Source: Amoebophrya sp. A120
Lineage: Eukaryota; Sar; Dinophyceae; Syndiniales; Amoebophryaceae
Assembly (NCBI GenBank): GCA_905178155.1
Contig: CAJINV010000004.1
Span: forward strand, 6,848,358 to 6,912,357
Direction: 5' to 3'
DNA length: 64,000 nucleotides
Part shown: piece after piece, positions 16,118 to 27,365 of the stretch
How positions within the stretch are numbered: the stretch's first letter is position 1
Layout of the letters: each line of letters starts with the position of its first letter
The notes under the pieces: model-generated
What the model was told of the DNA's origin: nothing
What the model saw: the letters and a program-made list of their open reading frames with translations, nothing else
The model's database searches: none
Program-made: the position numbers and the translations under genes

Positions 16118-19100
16118 ATGCTGCAACCCTTGCTGCGGGCCGTACAGACCGTCTGCGGTGCCTGTGGCCAGAAAGGCAGCAGCGCCAGTAGGAGCACAGA
16201 CGGGACGACAACCACCGCAGTTTCGCAGAACACCATATTATCGGGTACAGCCGCACCCATACAGAAGGATGAGGAGAGGAAAGAGCAATCACCTGCTGCT
16301 GGACGACCTATTCCACCTTCCGCGGAGGCTGCGCCCGAGTCCGTGGCTCCTGGTAGCGGTGGTGCGGAGCAAGGTTCAGGGGAAGAAGAGCCTCGTGTTG
16401 CTACTCCACCGGCGCCCACTGCTGCTGCTACAGCAACAGAACCACCCTCCGCCTTCCAACTTCACGACCGAGTGAAGATCAAAGACCTCGCAAAAAAACC
16501 GGAATACAACGGAGAAATCGGAAAAGTCATCAAGATCGTGGAAAACGAGGAAAAGGAGAAAATCCGGTACGGGGTCGAAATTTTTGCCAACAAAAAACAG
16601 CTCTCCCTCTTGGCGAAAAATTTGGAGAAACAAGAAGGTGACGGCGCGTTGAAAATAAATGCAGGCACTGGCTCTTCTATTGGGACTAGCAGCAGCAGCA
16701 GCGGTATTGCAGCAGGGAATAAAGCAAGAAGTAAAAAGCAAGATTTCGGTTCGGGGTTTTTGAAGAATCGCAAACGGATTTTTGACGACTATGACAGTGC
16801 ACAACTCCCCCTCCCCCTGATTTGTCATGCAAAGTGGCAAATCCACCCTTTGCCTCTTGGCACTGTTTGCATAGCAAGGTTTGGTAGCCCAAAAAGCACT
16901 ACAATCCAGTGTAGATTTGTCATGCAAAACCGGCATTTTTGCTGATGCTTGTATTGCCGTTCTTCATGCTATACAAATGTTGAGGGGGAGGGGGAGTTGT
17001 GCACTCTCATAACGACAAGACCGATAATAGTACTTCCGCAGGTAGCAATAGAAGCTCCTCCTCCTCCTCGTCCCAGCAACCAGTGTTGAACGATTTCCAC
17101 TCCTTACCAAAAGAAAAACAAGTCCAGATCCTCTTCGACCAAGCGGGCACTTTGTTTCACCAGAACGAGTTCCGTTTAGCCTTAACCGTCTTCCAGCAGG
17201 CCTTTCAGCTGTGTGAGACCGACGAGAAATTGCAGGGCCACGCGTACCGCTACTTAGCGAACTGCAAGGAAAAGATGCGGCTTTCCTCGGATTGCAAGGA
17301 AGCGCTGGAGTATCCAAGAAAAAAACTGTGTAAGTGTAACTTTGTGTTGCAGACGATGCAAGACAATTACACCTGTGATGCTGGACATGCATCAGAGGCT
17401 CTTTTCGTACGTGTTTCCACGTACAAGCCGCGCATGACAGGCTCTCTCTGTCATGCAGAGCAAACTTGTGATGCTATTCCTCCAAGAAAGTTACACTAAC
17501 ACAGTTTTTTTCTTGGATATGGAGGATTTGAAACAAGCTTTGCGCATAGCCCACCTCCACAGCGATTTCGTCGGTACGTTTGACTTATGCATTGCAAATA
17601 TGTCTGGGTCTGGATGAGTGTAGACGTTTGTCATGCACACTTTGCCTACGCCCTACCGGCTGTGATGCATGCCCTAGCATCACAGATTTAGTGAGAGCTT
17701 TCTGATGTTGCCCATACTGCATGAGAAATGCCCTCTACGCGTAGCAAAAACGTGACCGCTTTTCCTTTTGATGCAATACAAATTCTGTGTAGAATCCAAA
17801 GGCAGCATCACAAGTTGGCATCCTTCCGGAGGACCCAGACATATTTGCAATCCATATGACTGCTTGACCGCGTTTGGCTCCTGCTACATGTCGTTGGACG
17901 ACAGAGACGCCGCGGAAATTCACTACCGCCAAGCATTGGAGTTGAGTAAACGGGAGCTGGAGGGGCTAGACTGGCAGTTTGAAGCTAGAGCGCTGGTGAA
18001 TCTAGGTAACATATGCTTGTTGTGATATACTGTGTTTCTCTTTCTTGATGTGTGCATGGCGAATCAATCGGGACTGTTTTCTGTGCATGTCAAACACTTT
18101 CCCCAATAAAAAGCGGTTTATTTCACGCTTTACAGGTATTTCCCTGCGCCGGGATGCCGATGAAAGCGGTGTTTCCGATTACGAACGGTACGAAAACACG
18201 TTGACGCCGATATCAAAATGAGAAATCCCCCCGCCCCATATCGAAACGAACTCTGTGATGCTGGATTTGCGTACGCAAATCAGATTTGTCTTGCTGGAGA
18301 GGACTGCAGGCCCATATCAAGCCTGAGTAGCGAGGTTCTGGCCTAGGCGCGCAGCATGAGAAACGTCTGCGCTGTAGACCCAACAGTATCACAAACCGCC
18401 GACATAATGCGGCGGAGCCTGTGGAGTTGCCTTCTTGCAGGACAGGGATGAATTGTGGTCGCAAATCAGCATTGCAAATTTTCTGCGACGTACCTCTTCG
18501 ATATGGGGAGGGGGGATTTTTCCTCGCGATAGCCGACGGAACTCTATTTCAGCCAGGCGGTCGAGATTTGGGAAGCGAAGGGGCACGAATTGTTCCAACA
18601 AGTAGCTCGTGGGGGAAGTACTACGGAGAATAGTAACTACGCAGCGGGTGGTCACGCAGCTGTCGCTACTAGGAGAACAAGTGAGATAAGCCAAGAGGCG
18701 GATAGGGGACCAACAACACCCGATATCGCTCCGGCTACAACTGTCGCTACGAGTATCAACTCCTACATCGTTCTCCTCACAAACTTCGCATCTACTCACC
18801 TCGGCCGGGCGAGTTACGAGGACGAAAAGGAACAACCGGATGAGGCGAAGCTGCTGCACCATTTGCAAAAGGCGAAGCAGTTACTCAGCACCGGGCTGAC
18901 GTATTGTGAGCAGCAAAACAACCTGCGGCTGGCAAAGGTGATCAAGTTGAACTTGAACAACAACCGGGAACTTTTTGCCAAATTGGAGGCGTGGGAGGAA
19001 GGGCAAGGAGAAGCAGCGGCGGTGGCGGTGGAAGCTTTGTCTTCTTCTTCTTCATCAGCCGATGTTGGGGAAGTTCCACGAGGTGGCGCTGCAAGTATGC

Positions 19101-19126
19101 AACCAAACAACGGAAGTTACTACTGA
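16118..19126 (+). CDS. KOW/SH3-like plus TPR-repeat protein, five introns of five kinds
   Basis: Starts at ATG 16118. A Thr/Ala/Pro-rich N-terminus is followed by a small beta-barrel-like segment (FQLHDRVKIKDLAKKPEYNG, then EIGKVIKIVENEEKEKIRYG), similar to the KOW/SH3-like modules of MYND and ankyrin proteins. TPR helices follow: QILFDQAGTLFHQNEFRLAL, AYRYLANCKEKM, CLTAFGSCYMSLDDRDAAEI, EARALVNLGISLRRDADE, ELYFSQAVEIWEAKG, AKLLHHLQKAKQLLSTGLTY. TPRs bind other proteins (family knowledge). Introns: family B introner 16790-17011, family C 17311-17519, family A 17586-17856, GT-AG 18006-18135, family D 18211-18531. All four introners have exact 5-bp duplications, and every junction restores a TPR-like frame. 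Stop at 19126. Partner and pathway unknown. Confidence 0.85.
16790..17011. mobile_element. Introner element, family B (GTGCACAACTCCCCC termini)
   Basis: 222 bp. The left end TATGACAGTGCACAACTCCC is followed by CCTCCCCCT; the right end is the inverse, closing with GTGCACTCTCATA. Exact duplication ACGAC at 16785-16789 and 17012-17016. The interior has two copies of GATTTGTCATGCAAA. Splicing gives RIFDDKTDNSTSAG. Confidence 0.93.
17311..17519. mobile_element. Introner element, family C (TATCCAAGAAAAAAACTGTG termini)
   Basis: 209 bp with 33-bp terminal inverted repeats differing at one position. The left end begins TATCCAAGAAAAAAACTG; the right end closes with CAGTTTTTTTCTTGGATA. Exact duplication TGGAG at both ends. 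The interior contains CTCTGTCATGCAGAG and AACTTGTGATGC. Splicing gives KEALEDLKQALRIA. Confidence 0.95.
17586..17856. mobile_element. Introner element, family A, reversed relative to its gene
   Basis: 271 bp. Ends TATGCATTGCAAATATGTC (left) and GACATATTTGCAATCCATA (right). Exact duplication TGACT at both ends. The motif AGCATCACAAGTTGGCAT lies at the right end, so the element is inverted relative to the copies at 1953 and 14697. Splicing gives VGTFDCLTAFGS. Confidence 0.92.
18006..18135 (+). other. Canonical GT-AG spliceosomal intron in the TPR gene
   Basis: 130 bp, GTAACATATG...CGCTTTACAG, with a pyrimidine-containing 3' end and no inverted repeats or flanking duplication. Splicing joins ALVNLG to ISLRRDADE. 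It contrasts directly with the four introners in the same gene. Confidence 0.8.
18211..18531. mobile_element. Introner element, family D (AAATCCCCCC termini)
   Basis: 321 bp. Left end TATCAAAATGAGAAATCCCC, then CCGCCCCATATCGAA; right end TTCGATATGGGG, then AGGGGGGATTTTTCC and CGCGATA. Exact duplication GCCGA. The interior starts with CTCTGTGATGCTGG. Splicing gives ENTLTPTELYFSQ. Confidence 0.92.
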
Positions 19127-21351
19127 AGCGGTAGACACACGACAAGAGGTGGATACCAGCACCGTGCTTGTATCTGGTTCGAGGAAAAAATATGCGACGT
19201 ATTTTTTACCTGTTTCACACGACCGGAAAATGCATTTTTCGACGGATTTGCAATTTGAGTTTATCACGACGTCAAAGCGGAGTTTTTTTAGTATTTTGAA
19301 CCTAATAAAAGTTGTAGTTAGGTCATCAGCTGTCCAACCAAAGCATTGTCTGTTGCACTTGCATCGAAAGCGAAAGGGAAATCTGTACTTTTTCACACGA
19401 CGATGGGCCGGTAACAGAAACCGAAGCAGTTACTATCTTCCCGAAGAAGTAGAAGTAGAACAACGGCTGTTTTGGTTTTCATCGTCTCACCTTTTAACGA
19501 CGACATTTCTAGTTGCGACACTGCCGGAAAAAGTATTCCCAGAAAGTTTTTTCTATTTGACACAATGCACTCTTACTCACAGTATTCTTGTAATTTATCG
19601 ATTTCTTGTAATGGTCGTGCACCAGATATATTATAAATATATGCTGCTCGACTTGTTTTGGCTGTTCTGCAACGCTGCAAGGCATCTGGCAGTACCGGAT
19701 GCTAGCTATGGTAGGATCTTCCTCTTGGGAGCTGCAGCGGGAAGAGATAGAGATTTCGGAAAAGCAACTGTAGAACTTATTTCATGGCGCGACGACGAGA
19801 GCCAGAACAACGGGGAGCACGACCGAGGCACTATCAGTGTCGCAGCTGTTTGACGACTTAATAAAGTTGCAACTCCAAGAGCGACTACCTAGCTTTTCTT
19901 TGTCAAAAATGAGAAAATTGCGTTGCACTTCTAATAGCCGAGGCTCGTGCAGTTAGTTTGGCGAAAAATACGCAACAGGCGGAGACGATGGGAAATACGA
20001 TTCGGAGGCTTCTGGTGTATGCCAAAACTCCCTAGAGGTTTTGTGTACTACCCTCCCAGGTGGTCTCAGATAGAGAAATGATCATCATCCATTGTGCTCA
20101 TAAATGATTTTTCTGTTCAACGATCATATCGTCCCTGCACTCGCTGACCAAGCCTCAAAATCGATTCTGCAGCATGCAGGGCAATGGACCTCATTTCTGT
20201 AGTGGCTTGCATTTGCTATACTGAGAAGTGTTACTGAATTGCAACTGGCTGCGAACCTGGCAGTGCGATTCCATCAGAGCAAAGCTCTTGATGATGTTGC
20301 AGTACCGGCTGGCAGCTCATCTTTTCGAAAAAATGCCGCTTGAGACAATAGAGAAATGGCACTACTACGAGGCTTTTAACACAGTAGATGCAAATCGAAA
20401 TAAATTCATCGTGTTTCACCGACTACATGAACGAACCATTTCGACTCATTAGTGCTTGATGGTGTAATCGCCTGCTCCTTGTCGCAGACAAAACTCAAAT
20501 TGAAATCGTTCTCATATAAAAATCTAATCGTGATTTGATAGTCGTTTTGTCAGATCGCTGCCCGTCGTGGCATCGTCTCACTGCTGTTGGTGATGCGCTT
20601 TATTTCCTCGTTTGATAAAAATTCGTTTTTCATCGCTTCAGGCACGGGAAGTTGTAGTCGCGGTAATATGGTGACCATTTTTTCAGTAGATAGATATAGC
20701 CCTAGATGATTCTATGGAACTGCCTTTGAACGGCAATGTTTCTGGTTGAGTGTATGATGACTGGCACTTGGGAGTTTTTCTGTCAACACATGTTGTGCTC
20801 CTGATGATTATCAATCACAAAGGCACCACGTTGCTATCATATCCCAGTTTCATGAGTTGCAAAAGAATATTTTTTTAGATAACTAACAGCATTTTCGACC
20901 GGTTTCAGTTTCACACGACTACGTTATACATAATTCTGCGACCAGTTTTAATCTTTAGACAGGAGTTTTGCACAGTGGAACGCACAGCACGGATGGACAG
21001 TTTTCTGCCAAACCCGAGAGAAGGTTTTCGCGCGGGCAAGTTTATCGACGTCTCTGAAAGCCTTACAATCTCGTAATCCCTGGTGGAGGTCCGAAGGACA
21101 GGAATAAAAGCGGAAGAGCGCATCGGGGACGAGCAGTTTCCTGAACGAGGTCCACATCGTGCCGCATGCAGTATCGCCTCTTGTTCCCCGGAAATGGTTT
21201 CTTGGTACTACATTGTTTCGAGTAAAACAAGTTCGTAAAATATCGGCGCGACAACTACTATATCGACAGGCAGAGCAGTATCACCCCTTTATTATTACCT
21301 ACTAGCCAGTGACTGCTCCTTCTGTGGTGCGACGACCTGGAGATTTACCCT
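19127..21351. other. Non-coding region between the TPR and kinase genes
   Basis: No gene supported over 2.2 kb. Frames here are short or overlap the TPR gene's tail and lack protein-like composition. No tandem or inverted repeat of note was seen. It probably holds the TPR gene's 3' UTR and the kinase promoter. Confidence 0.4.
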
Positions 21352-24300
21352 ATGGGCGACGACCAGCACAGCCACCATTTCGAGCAGAAAGACAATCCCC
21401 CACGACCCGTGATTCCATCTGGCCGACGTAATTTTCACCCTCACGACCATCCAGATCAGGGTAGGGCTACTAATGCCGCCGGCCGCGACTTAGCAGAGCC
21501 GGGCAATATTAGACGCTTCGAAAAAAACAATGCGCACTTCGTCCAAGAAGAGCACGATGTCCCAAGCTATCCTTTACCCGTCGCCCCAGTTCCGACACAG
21601 GCAACGTCGGCGTTGCATACTGCGACCACAGTAGACTTCGAGGCGAGAGTTTGGCCTGCACGGGGCGCAAATGGAAATACAAATGCAGGAACCGGCGTGG
21701 GACAACAAGGAGAAGGTGTTCGAGATCATGAACAGGCTGCTTACGAGTGCCAAGCTGCACGGGACGAGCAGGACGATCTGCCACAAGAGCGGGGTAATGT
21801 TCTTGTTCCGCGCGACCCTTACGCTCGAGAGCGAAACGCGATCTCCTACGACGGCGTAGAAGTGAACACCACCTTGTCCGCCGGCAATCATGGAAGCTCC
21901 TACTTTCAGGAGCAAGACGACGCCAGGAGGCCGGCTGCGACGAGTACGATTGAAGACGATGTGATAAGCAGGACAGGAGCGGCTGCCGCTGCGCGGCCCG
22001 GCCGCGGCTATGTTGATATCCGGCCGTCGACAAGAGACGATTTTTCGTCGACGGCCTACAATCCGAACAGAGAAACCGAGAGCTGTTATTCCTCGGCTCC
22101 GAGGGTGAGAAATGTTGACCATGCTGGCCTCACTGATGCGTATAGTGACAAGAAGCGCAACTACTTCCACACAGCCAGAGGGCGGCTGGAAAACAGAGAA
22201 ACCAGTTTCGATAGCAATGCCGACTACGAAAATGCCACAGCGGCAGCGCCGGCACCGCAAGAACGATATCAGCGAAATGCTGTCGAGAACGACCAGCGTC
22301 AAGGACTTCAAGACTTTATCTACCAGGCGGACCTGCCAAAGGTGGCTGTTGTGGATACATCAAACGGTGACCGCAAGCAGGGAGTGGGTTTCACGATTGA
22401 GCACCGTGAATACAACCGAGGACAGCGAACTGCGAAGCCAATGCTCCACCAGAAGCAGCAAGAAGGCCAAGGGCTCGTTGCTCAAGACGCACACCAGAAA
22501 GAAGCGCATGATCAGCATGGTCTTCAAATACATAGAAAAAATCCTCGCGACACTACTAGCTCTGGATCGAGGTGGTGCGGCGACAAGGCTGAGCAGACCC
22601 GCCACGACCCTGTTGTCCCGGAGTCCACACAGATTCCACCTCGGCGCGCGGAAAAGATTGACACTCCTCCCGCACCTAATGGCAAGCTCCAGAGGGGCAA
22701 CGACGCCCGGGATCATGATGGTGGACCCAACGGCAATCTCCCAGATGTGTGTCCTGCGAACGCGAATAAAGTGGCGAATCTGTCACCTCCTGAGCCTGTA
22801 CTTTCCACCCCCGTAGCCAGCATCCCCGTTTATGGGCGCCACAGCGCCCCTTTTATCAACTCCCCAAGCGACCTGCCCGAGTATTTCAACGACGAGGACT
22901 GCCGGACTTCGTACCAAGAAAACGACTCGCTACTCTCCACGGTTGCCTTCATTCAGCGCAAAAAAATCGACGTGACCGCCACCGCCCGCGTTGGCCCAGG
23001 AATGGTCATCTGCATGGGCGAAGAGGTGGTTGACAACCATCACGTGGACTTCAACAAGCCGACTTTATTGCTCGAAGTTGTGAAGCGGATTGGGAAGGGC
23101 GGGTCGGCAGAAGTGTTCGAGTGCCTAGATTTGCGAACTTGTGTGGTAGACGGAGGCTCAACTACTACAGCCTCGGGCAGTCGTGGCAACTACAGCTGCA
23201 ATCGTGACGCGTCGCGAAGTGGTGGCATTGGAAGCAGCGGCAACGGTCGCGACAGGGAGATGAAAGCTTCTCAGCTATCCGCCACCCGATACGCATTGAA
23301 GGTCGTCTACGCACGGGACGCGCGGCAAATGCGTTCGTTTGCCATGGAGGTAAACTGGCTGCGGGCTTTGCGGGACAAAAATCGTGCGAGCGCAGGGGGG
23401 AAGGGCAATGCTGGCCACAGCGCAGACGAGCTGCGGGTAGTGAGGATGATCGGGGAAGCGAAATTTTTTCCGAAAGACCTGGCGATCCACATTTTGCTGG
23501 AGTTCGCGGACTGTGGTATGGAAGGGAAGTGTTTCTGTTGGTTTGAATCGTACAGAAGTTGTATCTATTTTTGTGATGCGGAATAAACTTGGATAAGATG
23601 CAGCAGTGCGGGAAGCTTATTATATCTATGTCTTCCCATGTTGCGACTGAAGCCGTAGCCGGATGGAATTTGCCGTTTTTTTTTCCGCACGACAAAATAT
23701 CTGCAGTACATCAACTGGAACTGGTTGAACAACTGAAGCACCTTCTTTCCCCTCCCATACCCAATCTTCATTCCTTCCTCCGGAAAAACTACGAAATTTT
23801 CTCCATTTACGACATTCGCAACCTCTGGCGCGACATGGTCGCGGGCGTCGTGGCGATTCACAGCCTCGGGTTGATCCACTTTGATCTCAAACCGGCGAAT
23901 TTCCTCATCGTGGACAACATCGTGAAGGTCTCTGATTTCGGCCTCGCGAGAGGGATCAATAAAGACGAGGGAATCACCCACGTCTCCCGCGATCGCCAGT
24001 GCGGTACGCCCCGCTACATGCCGCCCGAGGCGTTCTACCAGCCGGATGAGGGATCGGCGAGTTTGAAGATGCGACCGGCTGCCGATGTTTGGGCGTTGGG
24101 GATCATCCTCTACCAATTATTGTACGGTCGAGCGCCGTACGAGCATTTAGAGGGGTGTGGGATGCGGGCGCAGTTCGCCGTGGCGGATTCCCGGGTCCGG
24201 ATTCTGTACTCGAAATCTCGGCGGTGGGAAGAGCAAGACGCGCAGTTATTCGGCCATCTGGTCTCTCTACTGCAGGCCACGCTGCGGTGGCGCTGGGAGC

Positions 24301-27101
24301 GGCGTTGGGACGCGCAGACGGTGTTGAAGTATTTGGAAATGGGAGACGAGCAGTACGATGCGAATGTTCAGCCATGCCAAGGGACCACCAAGACGAGAAG
24401 GAATCAAAAGCTGCTGAAAATGCCGAAAAACCTGGTCAATGAAGAAGACATAAAGGGAAAAACGACGAAATGGGAGGGCCATCGGCTGTCGGACATTTAC
24501 GAAGAGGAATTTATCGAGCAGACGTCGCTACCGTTGTTGGCGAAACAAGAGATGAACTACTCCTGCAACTCGACTTCTTTCGGTGCTACGGGTGCGGAGA
24601 AAGCGGAGCTATTGGCACGACGACAGGACGGACTTGGAAACCTGGATGATGGCGGCGGCGCTACGTGCCAAATCGAGAAGGAGGTGCTGGAGTCGGGTGG
24701 TGAAGAAAAGAAAATGAGAAGCGACAAAAATATCCGAGATCTCGCAAATGAAGTAGCAGAAGAACACGAGCCAGAGCTGGCATCGTCCTCGGAGGAAGAG
24801 CATGAGTTGGATGAAAATGCTGAGAAAGGTTTGGCATTGATGTCGCAGCAGCAGCAGCAGGCGCAAGGCGCCGCTTCCGAAGATTTTGCTTTGGAAAACA
24901 ACAAAACAGCATCGCTAACTTCTGCAACACAAACCTTCGACACCGGGCAGCGAGACACGACGCCAAGTTTTGCACGTGACGATAATGAGGAACCGTCGCA
25001 AGAAGACAAATTTCATTCCATGACAGAAGATCCCTCTTCATCATCGACATCTTCCACTCTATCTCCTTGCGCCGCTTTCCTGGCCTCATCGCTCTCAACC
25101 ATCATCATCACCATCATCGCTGTTTGTCTTTTCGCGGGCGCTACGGGCTTGGCAGTCCATATGGGCAACGTGAGCGAGGGGAACAAACAGAAAGCAGAGC
25201 TGGGATCTTCAGGGGACGGTGATGAGTATCCGTTTGGCGGCTTCGGCGGCTGGCATAAACCAAACATTTTAGTCCCGACGAGAATCTTCAACGGGGATGG
25301 AGGCGGTGGCGGGGGTGGTGGCACTTCACCTGGAGGGAACCCGAGCGGCCCACCAACAGGTCGAGGAAATGATGGTCAGAGCGGGAATGCCGGAACCACC
25401 GCTCCTTTGCAGCAACCTGTTCCTCCTGCGAGTCCTTCATCGGGCTTGTTGAGCCTCTTCCCCCCGGGACCCGTTTCCGGAGCGGAGTTTCTGGCGCCGG
25501 CGAAACCAAAACCAAAACCTGCAGCACCGACGGGTGGTGCAGCAGCGCCAAAACCAGCACCGGTCACTTCCGCTTCTGCTACTACACCGGTTGCAGCTTC
25601 TGCTGCACAGGTTGCAGCTTCTGCCTCCGCCAGCCCACCAACAGTGCTTCCCGCTGCGACGGTGCCGGCTCAAGCGGCAGTTCCTGTTGAACCGAGTGCA
25701 GCAAATCTTCCATCGCCCACAACTGCAGCTGACCCGGAAGCTCAAGCAGGTCGAGCAGCACCTGAAGTTGAGACTGCTTCGGCTGGTGCCCCGTCTGCGT
25801 CATCATCTCCTATGGGAGGTGGCCGGACAGAAAGTTCGAGTGACCCAGCAGCGCACGAAACGACCCACAGGGACGAAAACCAATCGGCACAGCCAGTGCC
25901 TGGAGGCCGCGAACGAGAGGAAACCACGCAGACTGGCACTACTCGTCAGGCGGAAGAGCAGGAGAACAGCCCTGCAGCTTCCACCCTAGCTTCACAGGAG
26001 GCCGAACATCAAAGGGAAGGGTCGCGAAGCACTGAAACGCAGCCAGGTGCAGCTGCCGGTTCTGAACCATCGTCCGCCACTGGAAGTCTCGATGTGGGAA
26101 GTGCTCGAACTGGGGACCCATCTGCAGCTGGGGGTACGGGAAGCAGCCACGATGCCGGCCATTCCGCTTCAACGTCCAATCCGAGCCGTGATGGCGGTGT
26201 GAATCGGCCGCAAGTTGCTTCAGGCACAGAGAATGGGAACCAAAATAATCCGCCGGAACAACATGAAGTCCGCGACGGTAGTTTATCCGCCACTAGTGCC
26301 AGTACGACGAGGCCGCCCCCGCCCCGTCCACCCCAGGAGGGTGACAGCAGGGATCTTCCTGAACCTGGAGCGCAAGAGGGAACTGGTGTTGAAACAAGCG
26401 GAATCGCACCGCAAATTGGCGTGTCTGGAACCGCGGCACCCAGGGGTCGAGACGTCGACCGTGAGCAGGGTACAAGACTGCCATCGCGAAGTTTGAGTCC
26501 ACCTGCGACCTCACCGAGGCCGGCCCACTCGGCCACCCCCGAAAGACGAGGAGGTACCGGACCAGGTTGGCCGACAGATGTTGGAGCTGGTTCTGCGGAA
26601 CCGAGTGGCGGAAACCAAGTGCAGCCTGGCGCAGCACAGGATGCCGGCAGTGGCACAAAAGCGGCATTTGAGGGGAGCAGCGCGCCGACTTCCGGAAGTG
26701 CGACAGCTTCTGGCGGAGGCAGTTCTAGCTCTTCATCCATTTTCGCTCTTACTGGAACAGAAATAGTGAGCAGAACAATTGGACCAGCACTAGTTCCCCC
26801 AGCGACGACAATGCTACCCGAGTTACCGGTGGCCGCGCTAGAGGAGCGCCGGCACAGCTGCGAGGACCTTTTCGTAGAGTTTTTGGCTGAGAAGCTGCAG
26901 ACTTTGGATGGTGGAAGCATGGCGGGTTTTACACCGAAGGACTTCTGGAATGCTGACGTTGATGGAGGTCGGGATCACGTTGCAGAGGCCAATGCGCAGC
27001 TCGCTCGCCATTACGCAGAAGACAAAGATGCTGGTATCCGCAACTTGCAAGGAGAAGAGAAATATCTGCACGCGAATGATTGGACGGTACAGATTATTTG
27101 A
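21352..27101 (+). CDS. MPS1/TTK-like protein kinase with transmembrane segment and long low-complexity extracytoplasmic region
   Basis: Starts at ATG 21352. Some 570 disordered residues precede a kinase domain: Gly-rich loop KRIGKGGSAEVFEC (~578), YALKVV with the ATP-binding Lys (~646, after a low-complexity insert), HFDLKPANFLIVDN (~760), DFGLARG and RQCGTPRYMPPEAF, then ADVWALGIILYQLLYGRAPY. The loop, LKPANFLIVD, the MPPEA segment and the DVW...LYGR-P segment resemble MPS1/TTK kinases most. A family TIR element (23517-23759) interrupts the domain and splices as FADCGLHSFLRKN. After about 280 acidic residues comes a membrane span (LSTIIITIIAVCLFAGATGLAV, ~1156-1180), a 550-residue Pro/Ala/Ser/Thr-rich region, and SCEDLFVEFL...PKDFWNADVDGGRD, shared with the gene at 30127. 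The likely last codon before a GT-AG intron (27088-27365) is 27085-27087. All kinase landmarks are present. Substrates unknown. Confidence 0.85.
23517..23759. mobile_element. Introner element in the kinase domain (TATGGAAGGGAA termini)
   Basis: 243 bp. Left end TATGGAAGGGAAGTG; right end CTTTCCCCTCCCATA, imperfect inverses. Internal TTTTTGTGATGCGGAATAAA and its partial inverse TTTTTTTTCCGCACGACAAA form inner arms. Flanking pentamers (TGTGG/CCCAA) do not match, but removal of element plus five bases keeps the kinase frame across the hinge region. Confidence 0.65.
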
Positions 27102-27365
27102 TGATGCCTTTGTCGATGAGGCTCACCCTTTGCTTGTGCTTACCAAGAAGTAAATGAGAAAGGTCCGCGGGAGCACCAGGGCAGGCTCTAGGCGCAGTTC
27201 GATTTGATTTGAAATGCGCTAGGCTACATGCTGCTACTCCTCGTACTCGGGGAGATAATATATGTGTATGATGATTCGAAATGATAAAACTATGATGATG
27301 AATGTGATGCGTCTGATGGGCTGCAAAGAATAAAACAAGGACTTTCATTTTAATACACTTTTCAG

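Noticed and set aside
18975-19853. 292-codon plus-strand frame beyond the TPR gene
   Set aside because: It overlaps the TPR C-terminus in another frame and continues as Phe/Tyr/Leu-rich sequence from AT-rich DNA; the TPR frame is better supported.
23651-23668. CCGTAGCC... resembling the start of the dinoflagellate spliced leader
   Set aside because: Only the first eight bases agree, followed by unrelated sequence, and it lies inside an introner.
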